Counted from the first letter of the stretch, positions 1 through 7,501 are shown. The stretch is DNA of 35,990 bases from Chloroflexota bacterium (GCA_012729765.1 JAAYCM010000093.1:1-35990); one strand, 5' to 3'. The notes: generated from the sequence alone by a model not told the origin. A program made the numbers and translations.

Positions 1-41
1 CTACTCTGCTTCACCCACTGGTATAGTTTCTTAGGGTTCAT
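1..41 (-). CDS. 5' end of a mobile-element-like gene (partial, left copy)
   Basis: Only the first 13 codons are present, reading MNPKKLYQWVKQS before the window edge. The identical start occurs in inverted orientation at 35944. A clear ribosome-binding site (AAGGAG) lies 8 bases upstream of the ATG in both copies. The 119 bases shared by both ends (1-119 and 35866-35984) cover this start plus its whole upstream region without a mismatch. Perfect identity of coding plus leader in two places suggests a recently transposed element, so a transposase is the likeliest product. The family cannot be told from 13 residues. Confidence 0.5.
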   Translation of the reverse strand, partial: MNPKKLYQWVKQS

Positions 42-119
42 CTGGTGTCTCCTTGTCTGGTTTCACACCCACAAGTATGCCAGATGTTCCCTTCTTTTTT
101 CTACTGTCGCCCCCTCAGC
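1..119 (-). mobile_element. Terminal portion of a repeated mobile element, left copy
   Basis: This segment is the exact reverse complement of 35866-35984. Identity stops abruptly at 119/120. It holds the start of a short open reading frame, its ribosome-binding site and about 78 bases of leader beginning GCTGAGGGGGCGACAGTAG on the minus strand. Directly inside the boundary (120 to about 154) lies one arm of the hairpin repeat family found throughout the window, so the element either inserted into such a repeat or carries one at its end. Terminal inverted repeats of the element itself cannot be judged, because its other end is outside the window. Confidence 0.6.
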
Positions 120-181
120 GACAGCGTGGGGGAAGGGGTCGGGGGATGGGGGGCAACAAAACGTCAGGTGCGGCTGTAGTA
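120..181. repeat. Partial hairpin repeat (one arm) joined to the left mobile element
   Basis: On the minus strand this reads as the left arm of the core repeat (GCCCCCCATCCCCCGACCCC followed by TTCCCCCACGCTG). It is then replaced by the mobile-element sequence where full copies continue with the GGGAAGGGG arm. Its outer part runs up to the TAA stop of the sensor kinase (182-184), within a CTAA context like that of other copies. Confidence 0.6.
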
Positions 182-1687
182 TTAGGGCCGCTCCCTGGCG
201 GCGGAATCGGGGGCGGGCAGCGGCAGCCAGACGGTGAAGGTGGTGCCTGTGCCCGGCGTGCTGGCCGTCTGGATCGTGCCGCCGTGCGCCTCGATCACCT
301 GGCGCGCGATCGCCAGCCCCAGCCCGATCCCGGCGCGGTGATCGCGCTGGCGGCTCTTGTCCACCTGGTAGAAGCGCTCGAAGATGCGCGGCAGGTCCTC
401 GGCGGGAATGCCCTCGCCTGTGTCGCGTACCGTTGTGGTGAGGCCGGTGGAGTCGGCCCTGGCGCGGACCGTAACCTGCCCGCCGGGCGGCGTGTGCCGG
501 ATCGCGTTGTCGATCAGATTGGCGAACACCTGCGCCAGCCGGTCGCCGTCCCCGGTGATACGCGGCAGATCGGGCGGTACGTCCAGCGAGAGCTGCACAC
601 CCTGATCGCGCGCCTTGATCGTCAGGCTCTCGGCCAGCGCCGCCAGCAGATCGCCGATCTGCACCGACTGGCGCAGCAGATCGAGCTGTCCGGCTTCCAG
701 GCGCGCCAGCTCCAGCAGGCTCTCGACCATGCGATGCATCCGTGCGGCCTCGTCGTGGATGATCTGGGCGGCGTGCTGGCGGGCTTCCGGCTCGGCGGCG
801 ACCTCTTCGGCGATCGCCTGCGCGAAGCCCTGGATGCTGGTCAGGGGGGTGCGCAGATCGTGCGAGACATTTGCCAAAAAGTCGCGCTGGGCCTGCTGCG
901 TGTGGGCGACGCGGGCGGCCATTTCGTTGAACGACTGGGCCAGCGAGCGGACCTCGTGCGGCCCGGCGACCGGCACCCGCTGGCGGAAGTCGCCTTCGGC
1001 CAGGCGACGGGCGGCCTGGCTCATGTGCTGGAGCGGGCGTGCCACCGAGCGCGCGATCAGCGCCGAGAGCGTCAGCGCGATCAGCAGCCCCAACGCCCCG
1101 GCTCGCGCCAGCGGCGTGAAAAAGGTCGAGCCGAACTGCCGGAACACCTGGCGCAGCGATGGGTGCGGTGCCGGGGCGGCGACCAGCAGCACCGGCGACT
1201 CCAGATCGCTGTTCATCATCTGCTGGAAGGGACGCAGCGCCTGCGCGATGTAAATCCACTCGCCGCCGTCGGGATTCTCGAACCGGCCTTCGAACAGCAG
1301 TGAGGCCCGCCCGCGCATCGGCGGCGCGAGCGCCTCAAATGCGACGCCCGGCAGAACGATCCCCTCTGGAAAGACGCCGCTCGAATCGAAGTACATTTCG
1401 CCCTGGCTGCCGACGACCAAAACCCGCACGTCGTGCGTATCGGCTTCGGCGGCCAGAAACTCGATGGTCAGCGTCTCGACCGGCTGGCCCTGCTGGCGCT
1501 GGGGACCGCGCCCGAACTCCTGCACGCGGATATCGAGCAGTGAGACGACCAGATCATTGCTGATCTCGTCGGTGGGCAGGGGGCGCGAACGCAGAAACAC
1601 CAGCAGCGCCAGACCGATGAGGCCCAGCGTAACCAGCAGAATCGTGACGTATGAGATCAGCAGGCGCGTGCGCAAGGTGTGTATCAT
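182..1687 (-). CDS. Membrane sensor histidine kinase (HAMP, HisKA, HATPase)
   Basis: A two-component sensor kinase of 501 residues that autophosphorylates a histidine and passes phosphate to a response regulator. Visible parts in order: TM1 at about 9-32, an extracytoplasmic sensor region of about 150 residues, TM2 at about 192-213, a HAMP linker at about 214-266, the HisKA motif SHDLRTPL with phospho-His276, then the ATPase N-box (LIDNAIRHT) and G-boxes (DTGEGIP and GIGLGLAI). It is complete and of ordinary BaeS/PhoR-like length. The likely partner is the OmpR-type regulator 209 bases upstream on the same strand; a hairpin repeat lies between them. No Shine-Dalgarno is obvious before the ATG. 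A TACAAT hexamer ends only 8 bases before it, so a separate promoter giving a near-leaderless message is possible but unproven. Confidence 0.95.
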   Translation of the reverse strand: MIHTLRTRLLISYVTILLVTLGLIGLALLVFLRSRPLPTDEISNDLVVSLLDIRVQEFGRGPQRQQGQPVETLTIEFLAAEADTHDVRVLVVGSQGEMYFDSSGVFPEGIVLPGVAFEALAPPMRGRASLLFEGRFENPDGGEWIYIAQALRPFQQMMNSDLESPVLLVAAPAPHPSLRQVFRQFGSTFFTPLARAGALGLLIALTLSALIARSVARPLQHMSQAARRLAEGDFRQRVPVAGPHEVRSLAQSFNEMAARVAHTQQAQRDFLANVSHDLRTPLTSIQGFAQAIAEEVAAEPEARQHAAQIIHDEAARMHRMVESLLELARLEAGQLDLLRQSVQIGDLLAALAESLTIKARDQGVQLSLDVPPDLPRITGDGDRLAQVFANLIDNAIRHTPPGGQVTVRARADSTGLTTTVRDTGEGIPAEDLPRIFERFYQVDKSRQRDHRAGIGLGLAIARQVIEAHGGTIQTASTPGTGTTFTVWLPLPAPDSAARERP

Positions 1688-1778
1688 GAGTGAAATTGTA
1701 TATCACCCTGATGCTGCCTGCGAAACGTTAGCGCCGTGCTGCCAAAGTGTAAAAAGGGTGTGATGCCAGAAACAGGAT

Positions 1779-1898
1779 GCCCCCCATCCCCCAGCCCCTT
1801 CCCCCACGCTGGCGCGGAGGGAAGGGGAGCATGGCGGCGTCTTGCAAGTCCTGCCCACCTCGTGGGGGAAGGATTTAGGAGGGGGGGCAGAAGCGCTA
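1779..1898. repeat. Hairpin intergenic repeat between response regulator and kinase
   Basis: A full core copy: CCCCCCATCCCCCAGCCCC, a CCTTCCCCCACGCTGGCGCGGA/GGGAAGGGG hairpin, a spacer, then a second hairpin ending GGGGGAAGGATTTAGGAGG. The outer ends are complementary (CCCCCATCC-like against GGAGGGGGGG), so the element can fold as one large stem with two inner hairpins. Its right end merges with the CTAG containing the TAG stop of the response regulator (1896-1898). Confidence 0.8.
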
Positions 1899-2579
1899 GC
1901 TCGCGCTGATCTTATAGCCGATGCCCCACACCGTCTCGATCTCGGCGGTGCTGCCGGTCAGCTTGCTGCGCAGGTGGGCGATATGCACATCGACGGTGCG
2001 CGTCTGGCCGTAAAAGTCGAAGCCCCACACCAGGTCGAGCAGCTTCTCGCGGCTGAGCACCAGCCCTTCGTTCTCGACCAGCGCCAGCAGCAGATCGAAC
2101 TCTTTGGCGCGCAGATCGACCGGCCGCCCCTCGACCGCCGCTTCGCGCCGGGCGGGATCGACCATCAGGTTGCCGATGCGGAGCGGCTGATCTTCCGGCT
2201 GGGCGCGGCGCGGCTCGGCCCGGCGCAGGATCGCCTTGACCCGTGCGACCAGCTCACGCGGGTTGAAGGGCTTGGTCAAATAGTCGTCGGCTCCCAGTTC
2301 CAGCCCGACGATCTTGTCGATGTCGTCATCGCGCGCGGTCAGCATCAGGATCGGCAGGTCGGAGCCGGCCCGCACGCGTTTGCAGACTTCCCAGCCGTCG
2401 AGCCGGGGCAGCATCAGGTCGAGCACCATCAGGGCAGGCTGATCGCGCGCGATGCGTTCCAGGGCCTCAAGCCCGTCGCCCGCGCTGATCACCTGGAAGC
2501 CGTCTTGCTTGAGATAGAGGCTGGCCAGCTCGATGATATTCGGTTCGTCGTCCACCAGCAGAATCAATTCACTGGGCAT
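1896..2579 (-). CDS. OmpR/PhoB-type response regulator
   Basis: A DNA-binding response regulator of 227 residues. The receiver domain (about 4-118) has the acidic pair D10/D11, phosphoacceptor D54 in VLDLMLPRLDGW, and the conserved switch Thr and Lys (MLTARDD, YLTKPFNPRELVAR). The C-terminal half is a winged helix of the OmpR class (RAKEFDLLLALVENEG; RTVDVHIAHLRSKL). Length is normal and no key residue is missing. It starts 13 bases after the PhnP-like gene and probably belongs to the same transcript. The kinase that should control it lies downstream beyond a repeat element. Confidence 0.95.
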   Translation of the reverse strand: MPSELILLVDDEPNIIELASLYLKQDGFQVISAGDGLEALERIARDQPALMVLDLMLPRLDGWEVCKRVRAGSDLPILMLTARDDDIDKIVGLELGADDYLTKPFNPRELVARVKAILRRAEPRRAQPEDQPLRIGNLMVDPARREAAVEGRPVDLRAKEFDLLLALVENEGLVLSREKLLDLVWGFDFYGQTRTVDVHIAHLRSKLTGSTAEIETVWGIGYKISAS

Positions 2580-2592
2580 AGTCGCACCCCGG

Positions 2593-3447
2593 CTATACGT
2601 CGATTGTCAGTCCGTCGTAGCTAAAGGTGATGGTGTACCCCTCGCCGCGCAGCCGGGCTTCCAGCCGCAGCAGGTCGTCGTAGCTGAGCTGCATCGGCTC
2701 CTCGATGTGGCCCATCACGGTCCGCTTGGGATTCATCTGGCGCACCATTTCCAGCGTTTGCTCGAAGGTCGCTTCCGCCTTCAGGACGGGATGATCGGCA
2801 GGGATCAGGCGCTCGCCGCTGAAAGGGTGGTGCTCTGGCAGGCCCATCGGGATCACGGCCAGATCGACGCCGTGCACCTCGGCGGGCGGGGTCCAGCCGA
2901 ACAATTCGTCGGGCGCGAGCAGCACGCGCTTACCGTTTTCTTCCAGCAGAAAGGCATAGACGTACTCTTCCGCCAGCCGAAAGGGGTGGATGCGGGTGTC
3001 GCCCAGGGTCACGCTCTCGCCGTCGGCCAGCACGTGCACCTGCACCACGCCGAACTGCTGCTGGTACATCAACTGCTCCCACGCGCCGAGCCGGTGATGG
3101 AAGTCCTCAGCGACCTGCTGCGGCAGATAGATCGGGGTGCACGCGTGCCGGGGTGGCCAGGTCATCCAATCGGCGTTCATCGTCTCCCAGACGCGCAGCC
3201 CGGCGGCGTGATCGGGGTGCCAGTGCGAGTAGAAGGCGGCATCGATGCGCGTGATCTGGGCGCGGTCGATCTGGGCCTTGCTCTCTTCGGGCGTGTCGAT
3301 CAGGATATTGGGGCCGTGCACAAACACGCTCGGCCCGCTGCGGCTGTAGGGGACGCCCCGCGCGCGAGCTTCGGTACAGAGGGGGCAGGCACACAGCGGG
3401 CGCGGCGTCGTGATCGCACCGCCGGAGCCGAGAATCTCGATCCGCAT
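2593..3447 (-). CDS. PhnP-like metallo-beta-lactamase-fold phosphodiesterase
   Basis: A metal-dependent hydrolase of the metallo-beta-lactamase fold, 284 residues. The motif SHWHPDH (His75, His77, Asp79, His80) is the family metal-binding signature. The N-terminal CACPLC (Cys19, 21, 24) matches the structural zinc site of PhnP, the phosphoribosyl cyclic phosphodiesterase. A further GHIEEP near the C-terminus would supply another metal ligand. No phosphonate-lyase genes are nearby, so the substrate is open; cyclic phosphodiester hydrolysis is inferred. It lies between ridA and the response regulator, all close together on one strand. The start is supported by GGGAGAAG 7 bases upstream. Confidence 0.85.
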   Translation of the reverse strand: MRIEILGSGGAITTPRPLCACPLCTEARARGVPYSRSGPSVFVHGPNILIDTPEESKAQIDRAQITRIDAAFYSHWHPDHAAGLRVWETMNADWMTWPPRHACTPIYLPQQVAEDFHHRLGAWEQLMYQQQFGVVQVHVLADGESVTLGDTRIHPFRLAEEYVYAFLLEENGKRVLLAPDELFGWTPPAEVHGVDLAVIPMGLPEHHPFSGERLIPADHPVLKAEATFEQTLEMVRQMNPKRTVMGHIEEPMQLSYDDLLRLEARLRGEGYTITFSYDGLTIDV

Positions 3448-3474
3448 GGCAGCTTCTCCCGGTGAGCCAATGCG

Positions 3475-3855
3475 TCAGGGCACGACCGCGATCGCTTCGA
3501 TCTCGACCAGTCCGCCGAGCGGCAGGTCTTTGACGGCGAAGGCGGCGCGGGCGGGCGGCTCGCTGGGGAAGAAGGTGGCGTAGACCGTGTTCATCTCGGC
3601 AAAGCTGCCGATGTCGGCCAGCAGCACGGTCACTTTGACCACATGCGCCATATCGGTCCCCGCTTCGCGCAGGATAGCCGCCATATTCTTCAATGCCTGC
3701 TCGGTCTGTGCGGCGACGGTGCCCCCGGCAAACTGCTTGGTTTCCGGCACGAGTCCAAGCTGGCCGGAGACGAACACGAAGCCGTTGGCTTTGATGCCCT
3801 GCGAATAGGCTCCGACGGCTGCCGGCGCGTTCTCGGTCGCGATCACTTCACGCAT
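3475..3855 (-). CDS. ridA: RidA family enamine/imine deaminase
   Basis: A 126-residue RidA (YjgF/YER057c/UK114) protein. These trimeric cytosolic enzymes hydrolyse reactive enamine/imine intermediates such as 2-aminoacrylate released by PLP enzymes. Family features: N-terminal APAAVGAYSQG, central VSGQLGL, the catalytic arginine in PARAAF, and the C-terminal signature VEIEAIAVVP. An in-frame ATG lies two codons upstream at 3861, but AGGAGA is only about 3 bases from it and about 9 from 3855, so 3855 is preferred. It precedes the PhnP-like gene by 27 bases and probably heads or belongs to that operon. Confidence 0.93.
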   Translation of the reverse strand: MREVIATENAPAAVGAYSQGIKANGFVFVSGQLGLVPETKQFAGGTVAAQTEQALKNMAAILREAGTDMAHVVKVTVLLADIGSFAEMNTVYATFFPSEPPARAAFAVKDLPLGGLVEIEAIAVVP

Positions 3856-3923
3856 GGTCATTCTCTCCTGTAGGTCGCATACTTCCGGGCACCTGAAATC
3901 TATATTTGCCGGGGCGCGGCGGC

Positions 3924-4913
3924 TCAGCGCAGATAGGGCCAGCCGCCCGGCGCGCCGATGTCATGCCAGAGCTGCACAGTCCCCGGCATATTCTCCACCG
4001 GCTGGGCGAGCAAATCTGCCAGCGGGAAGAATCCGGCTTCGCTGATCTCGGCGTGATCGGCGTGCAGCGCCCCGCCGGTGATCCGGCACTGGAAGGCGAT
4101 GCCCACGCCCTGCATCACGTCGCCGTTGGGATAGCGGTACAGCATCCCCTCGCTGTAGACGCCGATCACGCGCACCGGCTCGATCTCCAGGCCGGTTTCC
4201 TCGCGCACCTCGCGCACAATCGTTGCGGTGGACGTTTCGCCCAGGTCGGCAAACCCGCCCGGCACGTCGAGCAGGCCATCATCGACGCGGCGAGCGGCCA
4301 GCACGCGCCCGGCGTCGTCCTGGATCACGCCCATCGCGCCCGGCAGGATGATCGGGGCCTGGCCGACGTGCCGGCGCAGGCGTGGGAAATGCGGCGTTAG
4401 CGGCTCGCGCGCGTAGACGGGTTCGAGCACGGCCTCACGCGGCGAATCGAGCGCGGCGCGGACCATCGCCTGATAGGCCGAGGGGAACTGTGGCAGCGCT
4501 TCTTCGACCGGCAGCCAGAACACCTGGAGTGTCTCGCCGCCATCGGCGCGCAGCGTGCCGCCTTCGGGCCGCGCCACGACGCACACCGACCACTGCTGGA
4601 CCCGGTCACCGTTGGGGTAGAGCAGGTTGTAATCGGGGTGGCTGAACACGCCGACCAGCCGCTCGACCGCGACGCGCAGCCCGGTTTCCTCATAGGCTTC
4701 GCGCACGGCGCAGGCGCGCAGCCCTTCGTCCAGTTCGAGCGCGCCGCCGGGCAGGCCCAGCCAGTCGAAGTCGTAGCGGCGCTGGACCAGGATACGGCCC
4801 TGCTCGTCGAAGATCAGAACAGTGGTATAGACCAGGTAGATCAGCTCGTGGCCGACCTGCTCGCGCAGCCATTTCACATAACCATCGGCCCGGCTGATGA
4901 ACGGTTGGGACAT
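3924..4913 (-). CDS. Tandem Nudix hydrolase (two complete Nudix domains)
   Basis: A 329-residue protein with two intact Nudix boxes. The first, at about 56-79, reads GALELDEGLRACAV then REAYEETGL. The second, at about 220-242, reads GFADLGETSTATIV then REVREETGL. Both fit GX5EX7REUXEEXGU, so both halves could be catalytic toward nucleoside-diphosphate-linked substrates. The halves are joined by about 40 residues and are only distantly alike, which fits an old fusion rather than recent duplication. The substrate is unknown. A GGGAG motif lies just upstream of the ATG. It is transcribed divergently from the RDD gene and is the first gene of the leftmost minus-strand block. Confidence 0.9.
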   Translation of the reverse strand: MSQPFISRADGYVKWLREQVGHELIYLVYTTVLIFDEQGRILVQRRYDFDWLGLPGGALELDEGLRACAVREAYEETGLRVAVERLVGVFSHPDYNLLYPNGDRVQQWSVCVVARPEGGTLRADGGETLQVFWLPVEEALPQFPSAYQAMVRAALDSPREAVLEPVYAREPLTPHFPRLRRHVGQAPIILPGAMGVIQDDAGRVLAARRVDDGLLDVPGGFADLGETSTATIVREVREETGLEIEPVRVIGVYSEGMLYRYPNGDVMQGVGIAFQCRITGGALHADHAEISEAGFFPLADLLAQPVENMPGTVQLWHDIGAPGGWPYLR

Positions 4914-5098
4914 GCGACTCCCGCCCTCTGAGTAGTAGAGTGGTATCCGTACAACGTGCGCCCGCTAGCATACCACAGCTTGCCGAAAGGGCCAGCATCC
5001 CGGCGGCGCGCACCAATCGCGGGGCGCTGGTGTTACAATCTATTATGCAGAACACTGCATTGTCTGTTTGGACCGGGACACTAAGGAGAGATCAAACC

Positions 5099-5476
5099 AT
5101 GAATGAGGCCTCTTTGGGAGCGCGGCTCATTGCGCTCATTATCGACTCGATTATCCTCTCGATTATCGGCGCGCTGCTGGGCGGGCTGACAGGTGAGGAG
5201 ATTCTGGGAATTGGCTCCGGGTTTATCTTCGGCGTGATCTACAACTGGTACTTCTGGACCCAGAACCGGGGCCAGACGCCGGGCAAGATGGTGATGGGCA
5301 TCCGCGTCGTGAAGACGGACGGCAGCTCGCTCAACTCGCTCGAAGCGGTTGTGCGCTACATCGGCTACTACATCAACACGTTCCTGCTGATGTTGGGCTG
5401 GATCTGGGCGATCTTCGATGGCAAGAAGCAGGGCTTGCACGACAAGCTGGCCGGTACAGTGGTGGTGCGCGCCTAG
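5099..5476 (+). CDS. RDD family small membrane protein
   Basis: A 125-residue RDD-domain membrane protein of unknown function. It has the family layout: an N-terminal LGARLIALIIDSIIL segment (Arg and Asp in TM1), a second helix with GVIYNWYFWTQNRGQTPGKMVMGIRVV (the PGK turn is typical), and a last helix LLMLGWIWAIF followed by DGKKQGLHDKLAGT, the most conserved RDD motif. The ATG at 5099 is preceded by TAAGGAGAG. A longer in-frame start at 4940 has no such site and would add residues foreign to the family. The next gene is tRNA-Ala, with its own promoter. Confidence 0.9.
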   Translation: MNEASLGARLIALIIDSIILSIIGALLGGLTGEEILGIGSGFIFGVIYNWYFWTQNRGQTPGKMVMGIRVVKTDGSSLNSLEAVVRYIGYYINTFLLMLGWIWAIFDGKKQGLHDKLAGTVVVRA

Positions 5477-5499
5477 ACGATTCGCGGCTGAACCGCACC

Positions 5500-5528
5500 T
5501 TGACAGCGCCCGGCGGGACTGCTAGAAT
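5500..5528 (+). promoter_or_regulatory. Sigma-70-type promoter of tRNA-Ala
   Basis: TTGACA (5500-5505), a 17-base spacer and TAGAAT (5523-5528) form a near-consensus promoter ending 35 bases before the tRNA. Confidence 0.85.
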
Positions 5529-5563
5529 CATCGACACTGGGCGGGGATCACCTGCCCAGGCCT

Positions 5564-5636
<73 letters not shown>

Positions 5637-5650
5637 CAGCAAGAAAAACA

Positions 5651-5677
5651 AACCGGCGCATCATACGCCGGTTTTTT
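5651..5677. terminator. Bidirectional rho-independent terminator after tRNA-Ala
   Basis: The stem ACCGGCG/CGCCGGT has a 7-base loop, followed by TTTTTTG on the plus strand and preceded by AAAAACAAA (a T-tract on the minus strand). It can serve both the tRNA and the minus-strand fabH fragment. An identical copy lies at 7220-7246. Confidence 0.9.
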
Positions 5678-5715
5678 GTTGCTGGTGCCCGGCAGCCGCC
5701 AGGCGATAACACGCG

Positions 5716-5932
5716 CTAGGGGCGGGCTGTGCCGCTGCCGGTCCACTCTACAATTGCGGCTCCCCAGGTCAGGCCGCCGCCAAACCCGATCAGGCCCAGC
5801 GTGTCGCCGGGCCGGAAGCACCCGGCATCCGCCGCCTCTGCCAGCGCGATGGGGATCGAAGCTGCGGACGTATTTCCGTAGTGTTCCAGGTTGCTATACA
5901 CCCGGTCCATAGGATAGTTCAGCAGATCAGCC
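5716..5932 (-). pseudogene. 3' fragment of fabH (beta-ketoacyl-ACP synthase III)
   Basis: The last 70 or so residues of a KAS III, reading from LLNYPMDRVYSNLEHYGN to the stop. They are nearly identical to the end of the intact fabH at 7285. The catalytic Asn is present, but the Cys and His and the whole N-terminal domain are absent. Upstream, the sequence changes at 5923-5932 into a VanZ-like fragment. The few substitutions against intact fabH are mostly silent or conservative, so the duplication is fairly recent. Confidence 0.9.
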
Positions 5933-5978
5933 CGCCGATCAGGACCAGGCGAGTTGCTTTTGCGGGGAGAGTCGTCAT
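5923..5978 (-). pseudogene. VanZ-like gene fragment
   Basis: The minus strand encodes MTTLPAKATRLVLIGGLI, matching the internal segment SPAKTIRLILIGGLIW of the VanZ-like gene at 6944-7196. The 45-base DNA match to 7071-7115 has about five differences. It is cut off by the fabH fragment through a shared CAGATCAGCC. It begins 3 bases after the stop of the double SnoaL-like gene. Confidence 0.7.
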
Positions 5979-5981
5979 CGC

Positions 5982-6815
5982 TTACTCGTCGATGCGCTCG
6001 CCCCGTATGAACGACCAGTGCGTGTGAATAATGGCCCATTGGCCGCCGATCCGCGCGAAGACTTCGGTGCAGTTCCAGGGGGTGCGGCTCAGGGCTGAGC
6101 CATCAGCATTCAGCTGTGTGGAGAAAAAGCGGTAGACCAGCACGGCCAGGTCGCCTTGCGCGTGGACTCTCGGATCGACAAAGTCCATCACGTCGTAAAA
6201 GATTTTGCCTTCGCGTTTGGCATATTCGGCGCTCAACGCGTCTCGCCCATTGATGCGCTGCGGCGTCCCGGTGTCAAAGTACGTAATGTGCGGGGCGCTG
6301 ATCTCGATAAAGCCCCAGGGATCGCCCTGCCGCCAGCGGTTCATGGCCATCGATTCGCGAGCCATGATCTCGCCCAACACGCCCTCGTACGTGGTATCGG
6401 CCAATGGCACTGGCACGGGGACTTCGACCTGTTCCGGGCGCTTGTGGCGGACCAGCGACCAATGCGTGTGCACGATGCGCCATTGCCCGCCCTGGCGAAA
6501 ATAGACTTCGCTCGTGTTCCAAAGGGTCTGGTGGGGACTCGTGGCTTCTGGCCGGGAGCGATAGTTGTAACTCAGGACGGCTGCATCTCCGACGATTTCA
6601 ATCTGGGGATCGATAAATTCTGAATACCCGTAATGAATCTGTCCTTCGAGTCCCTTTAGGAACGCGCGGTAATCATCCCGGCCAATGATGGGCGCTGTCC
6701 GGCCCGGATCGATATAGGACACCTCATCGGCGCTGATTTCGGCCCAGCCCATCGGATCCCCTTGGCGCCAGCGTTCCATTGCCGCTTGCTCCATAGAAAA
6801 AATAACATCTTTCAT
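5982..6815 (-). CDS. Tandem SnoaL/DUF4440-like (NTF2-fold) protein
   Basis: A 277-residue cytosolic protein made of two NTF2-like domains. Each carries the same signature: a start MERWRQGDPMGWAEIS or MNRWRQGDPWGFIEIS, a middle Y-D-G-R-D segment, and an end GGQWRIVHTHWS or GGQWAIIHTHWS. This is an internal duplication. Such domains bind or isomerise small ligands, but no reaction can be assigned. The ATG at 6815 has GGAGGAGG five bases upstream; an in-frame TTG at 6830 overlaps that site and is rejected. It has its own promoter with an embedded SOS-box-like palindrome. Flanking VanZ pieces and the 305-bp duplications show that it sits in a rearranged segment. Confidence 0.8.
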   Translation of the reverse strand: MKDVIFSMEQAAMERWRQGDPMGWAEISADEVSYIDPGRTAPIIGRDDYRAFLKGLEGQIHYGYSEFIDPQIEIVGDAAVLSYNYRSRPEATSPHQTLWNTSEVYFRQGGQWRIVHTHWSLVRHKRPEQVEVPVPVPLADTTYEGVLGEIMARESMAMNRWRQGDPWGFIEISAPHITYFDTGTPQRINGRDALSAEYAKREGKIFYDVMDFVDPRVHAQGDLAVLVYRFFSTQLNADGSALSRTPWNCTEVFARIGGQWAIIHTHWSFIRGERIDE

Positions 6816-6851
6816 CCGTGCCTCCTCCAAAACTCAAACGCGCAATTTCCT

Positions 6852-6880
6852 AATATACCGCAATGAGAACGTATGTTCAA
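6852..6880 (-). promoter_or_regulatory. Promoter of the SnoaL-like gene with SOS-box-like operator
   Basis: On the minus strand, TTGAAC (6875-6880), a 17-base spacer and TATATT (6852-6857). The sequence GAACGTATGTTC at 6867-6878 fits the Gram-positive LexA box pattern GAAC-N4-GTTC and overlaps the -35 region, where a repressor would block polymerase. LexA control is inference; no lexA is in the window. Confidence 0.6.
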
Positions 6881-6943
6881 TATATGGACAGGCGATACAA
6901 AAAACTCACCCGGATACACATCGAATACCGGAGAAGCGCGCCC

Positions 6944-7196
6944 CTATTGTGCAGATAACAAGCGATAACCCACCAGTCCGATCAGCACGCCGAGGATGTT
7001 CGCGCCCAGGTCGAGCAGCGAGGCTCCGCGATTGGGCACCCAATGCTGGGTGAGTTCCGCGCCGACACACCAGATCAGCCCGCCGATCAGAATCAGGCGG
7101 ATTGTTTTTGCGGGGGATAGATACAGGCTGAGGGTCCAGCACCAGAGAATCGCCAGAATTACGTTGATGATCACATGGCCGATGGCGTCGGTAACC
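6944..7196 (-). pseudogene. VanZ-like membrane protein, 5'-truncated
   Basis: About 83 residues typical of the VanZ-like family: an N-terminal DAIGHVIINVILAILW helix, LSPAKTIRLILIGGLIW, the conserved ELTQHWVPNRGASLLDLGAN segment and a final helix ending LLSAQ. Full proteins start roughly 30-50 residues earlier. Here the reading frame runs back into the tRNA-tail/terminator duplication (7197 onward), with no credible start or ribosome-binding site. The break coincides exactly with the end of the 305-bp repeat. Probably a remnant; translation from an internal GTG cannot be excluded. Confidence 0.75.
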
Positions 7197-7501
7197 TCAG
7201 GTCCACAGCAAGAAAAACAAACCGGCGCATCATACGCCGGTTTTTTGTTGCTGGTGCCCGGCAGCCGCCGGGCGATAACACGCGCTAGGGGCGGGTTGTG
7301 CCGCTGCCGGTCCACTCCACAATCGCGGCTCCCCAGGTCAGGCCGCCGCCAAACCCGATCAGGCCCAGCGTGTCGCCGGGCCGGAAGCACCCGGCATCCG
7401 CCGCCTCTGCCAGCGCGATGGGGATCGAAGCCGCGGACGTGTTCCCGTAGTGATCCAGGTTGCTGTACACCCGGTCCATAGGATAGTTCAGCAGATCAGC
7501 C
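7197..7501. repeat. 305-bp direct duplication, copy B
   Basis: The partner of 5628-5932. It contains the last 9 bases of tRNA-Ala (too short to be a tRNA), the bidirectional terminator and the 3' end of intact fabH. Confidence 0.93.
7220..7246. terminator. Rho-independent terminator of fabH (duplicated copy)
   Basis: The same ACCGGCG/CGCCGGT stem with flanking A and T tracts as at 5651. On the minus strand it ends the fabH transcript 38 bases after the stop. Confidence 0.88.

Noticed and set aside
53..1303. Long plus-strand open reading frame opposite the sensor kinase
   Set aside because: It mirrors the kinase gene in a high-GC region, has no recognisable domain and has no start site support. 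The minus-strand frame has all kinase motifs.
1779..1898. A riboswitch or structured RNA for the hairpin repeats
   Set aside because: The same module recurs in both orientations, upstream and downstream of unrelated genes, and carries terminal repeats with target duplications. A mobile repeat is the better explanation.
7197..7210. A second tRNA gene or an attachment site at the repeated tRNA tail
   Set aside because: Only the last 9 bases of tRNA-Ala are repeated, no integrase is present, and the repeat continues 296 bases into fabH. A segmental duplication explains it better than integration of an island.
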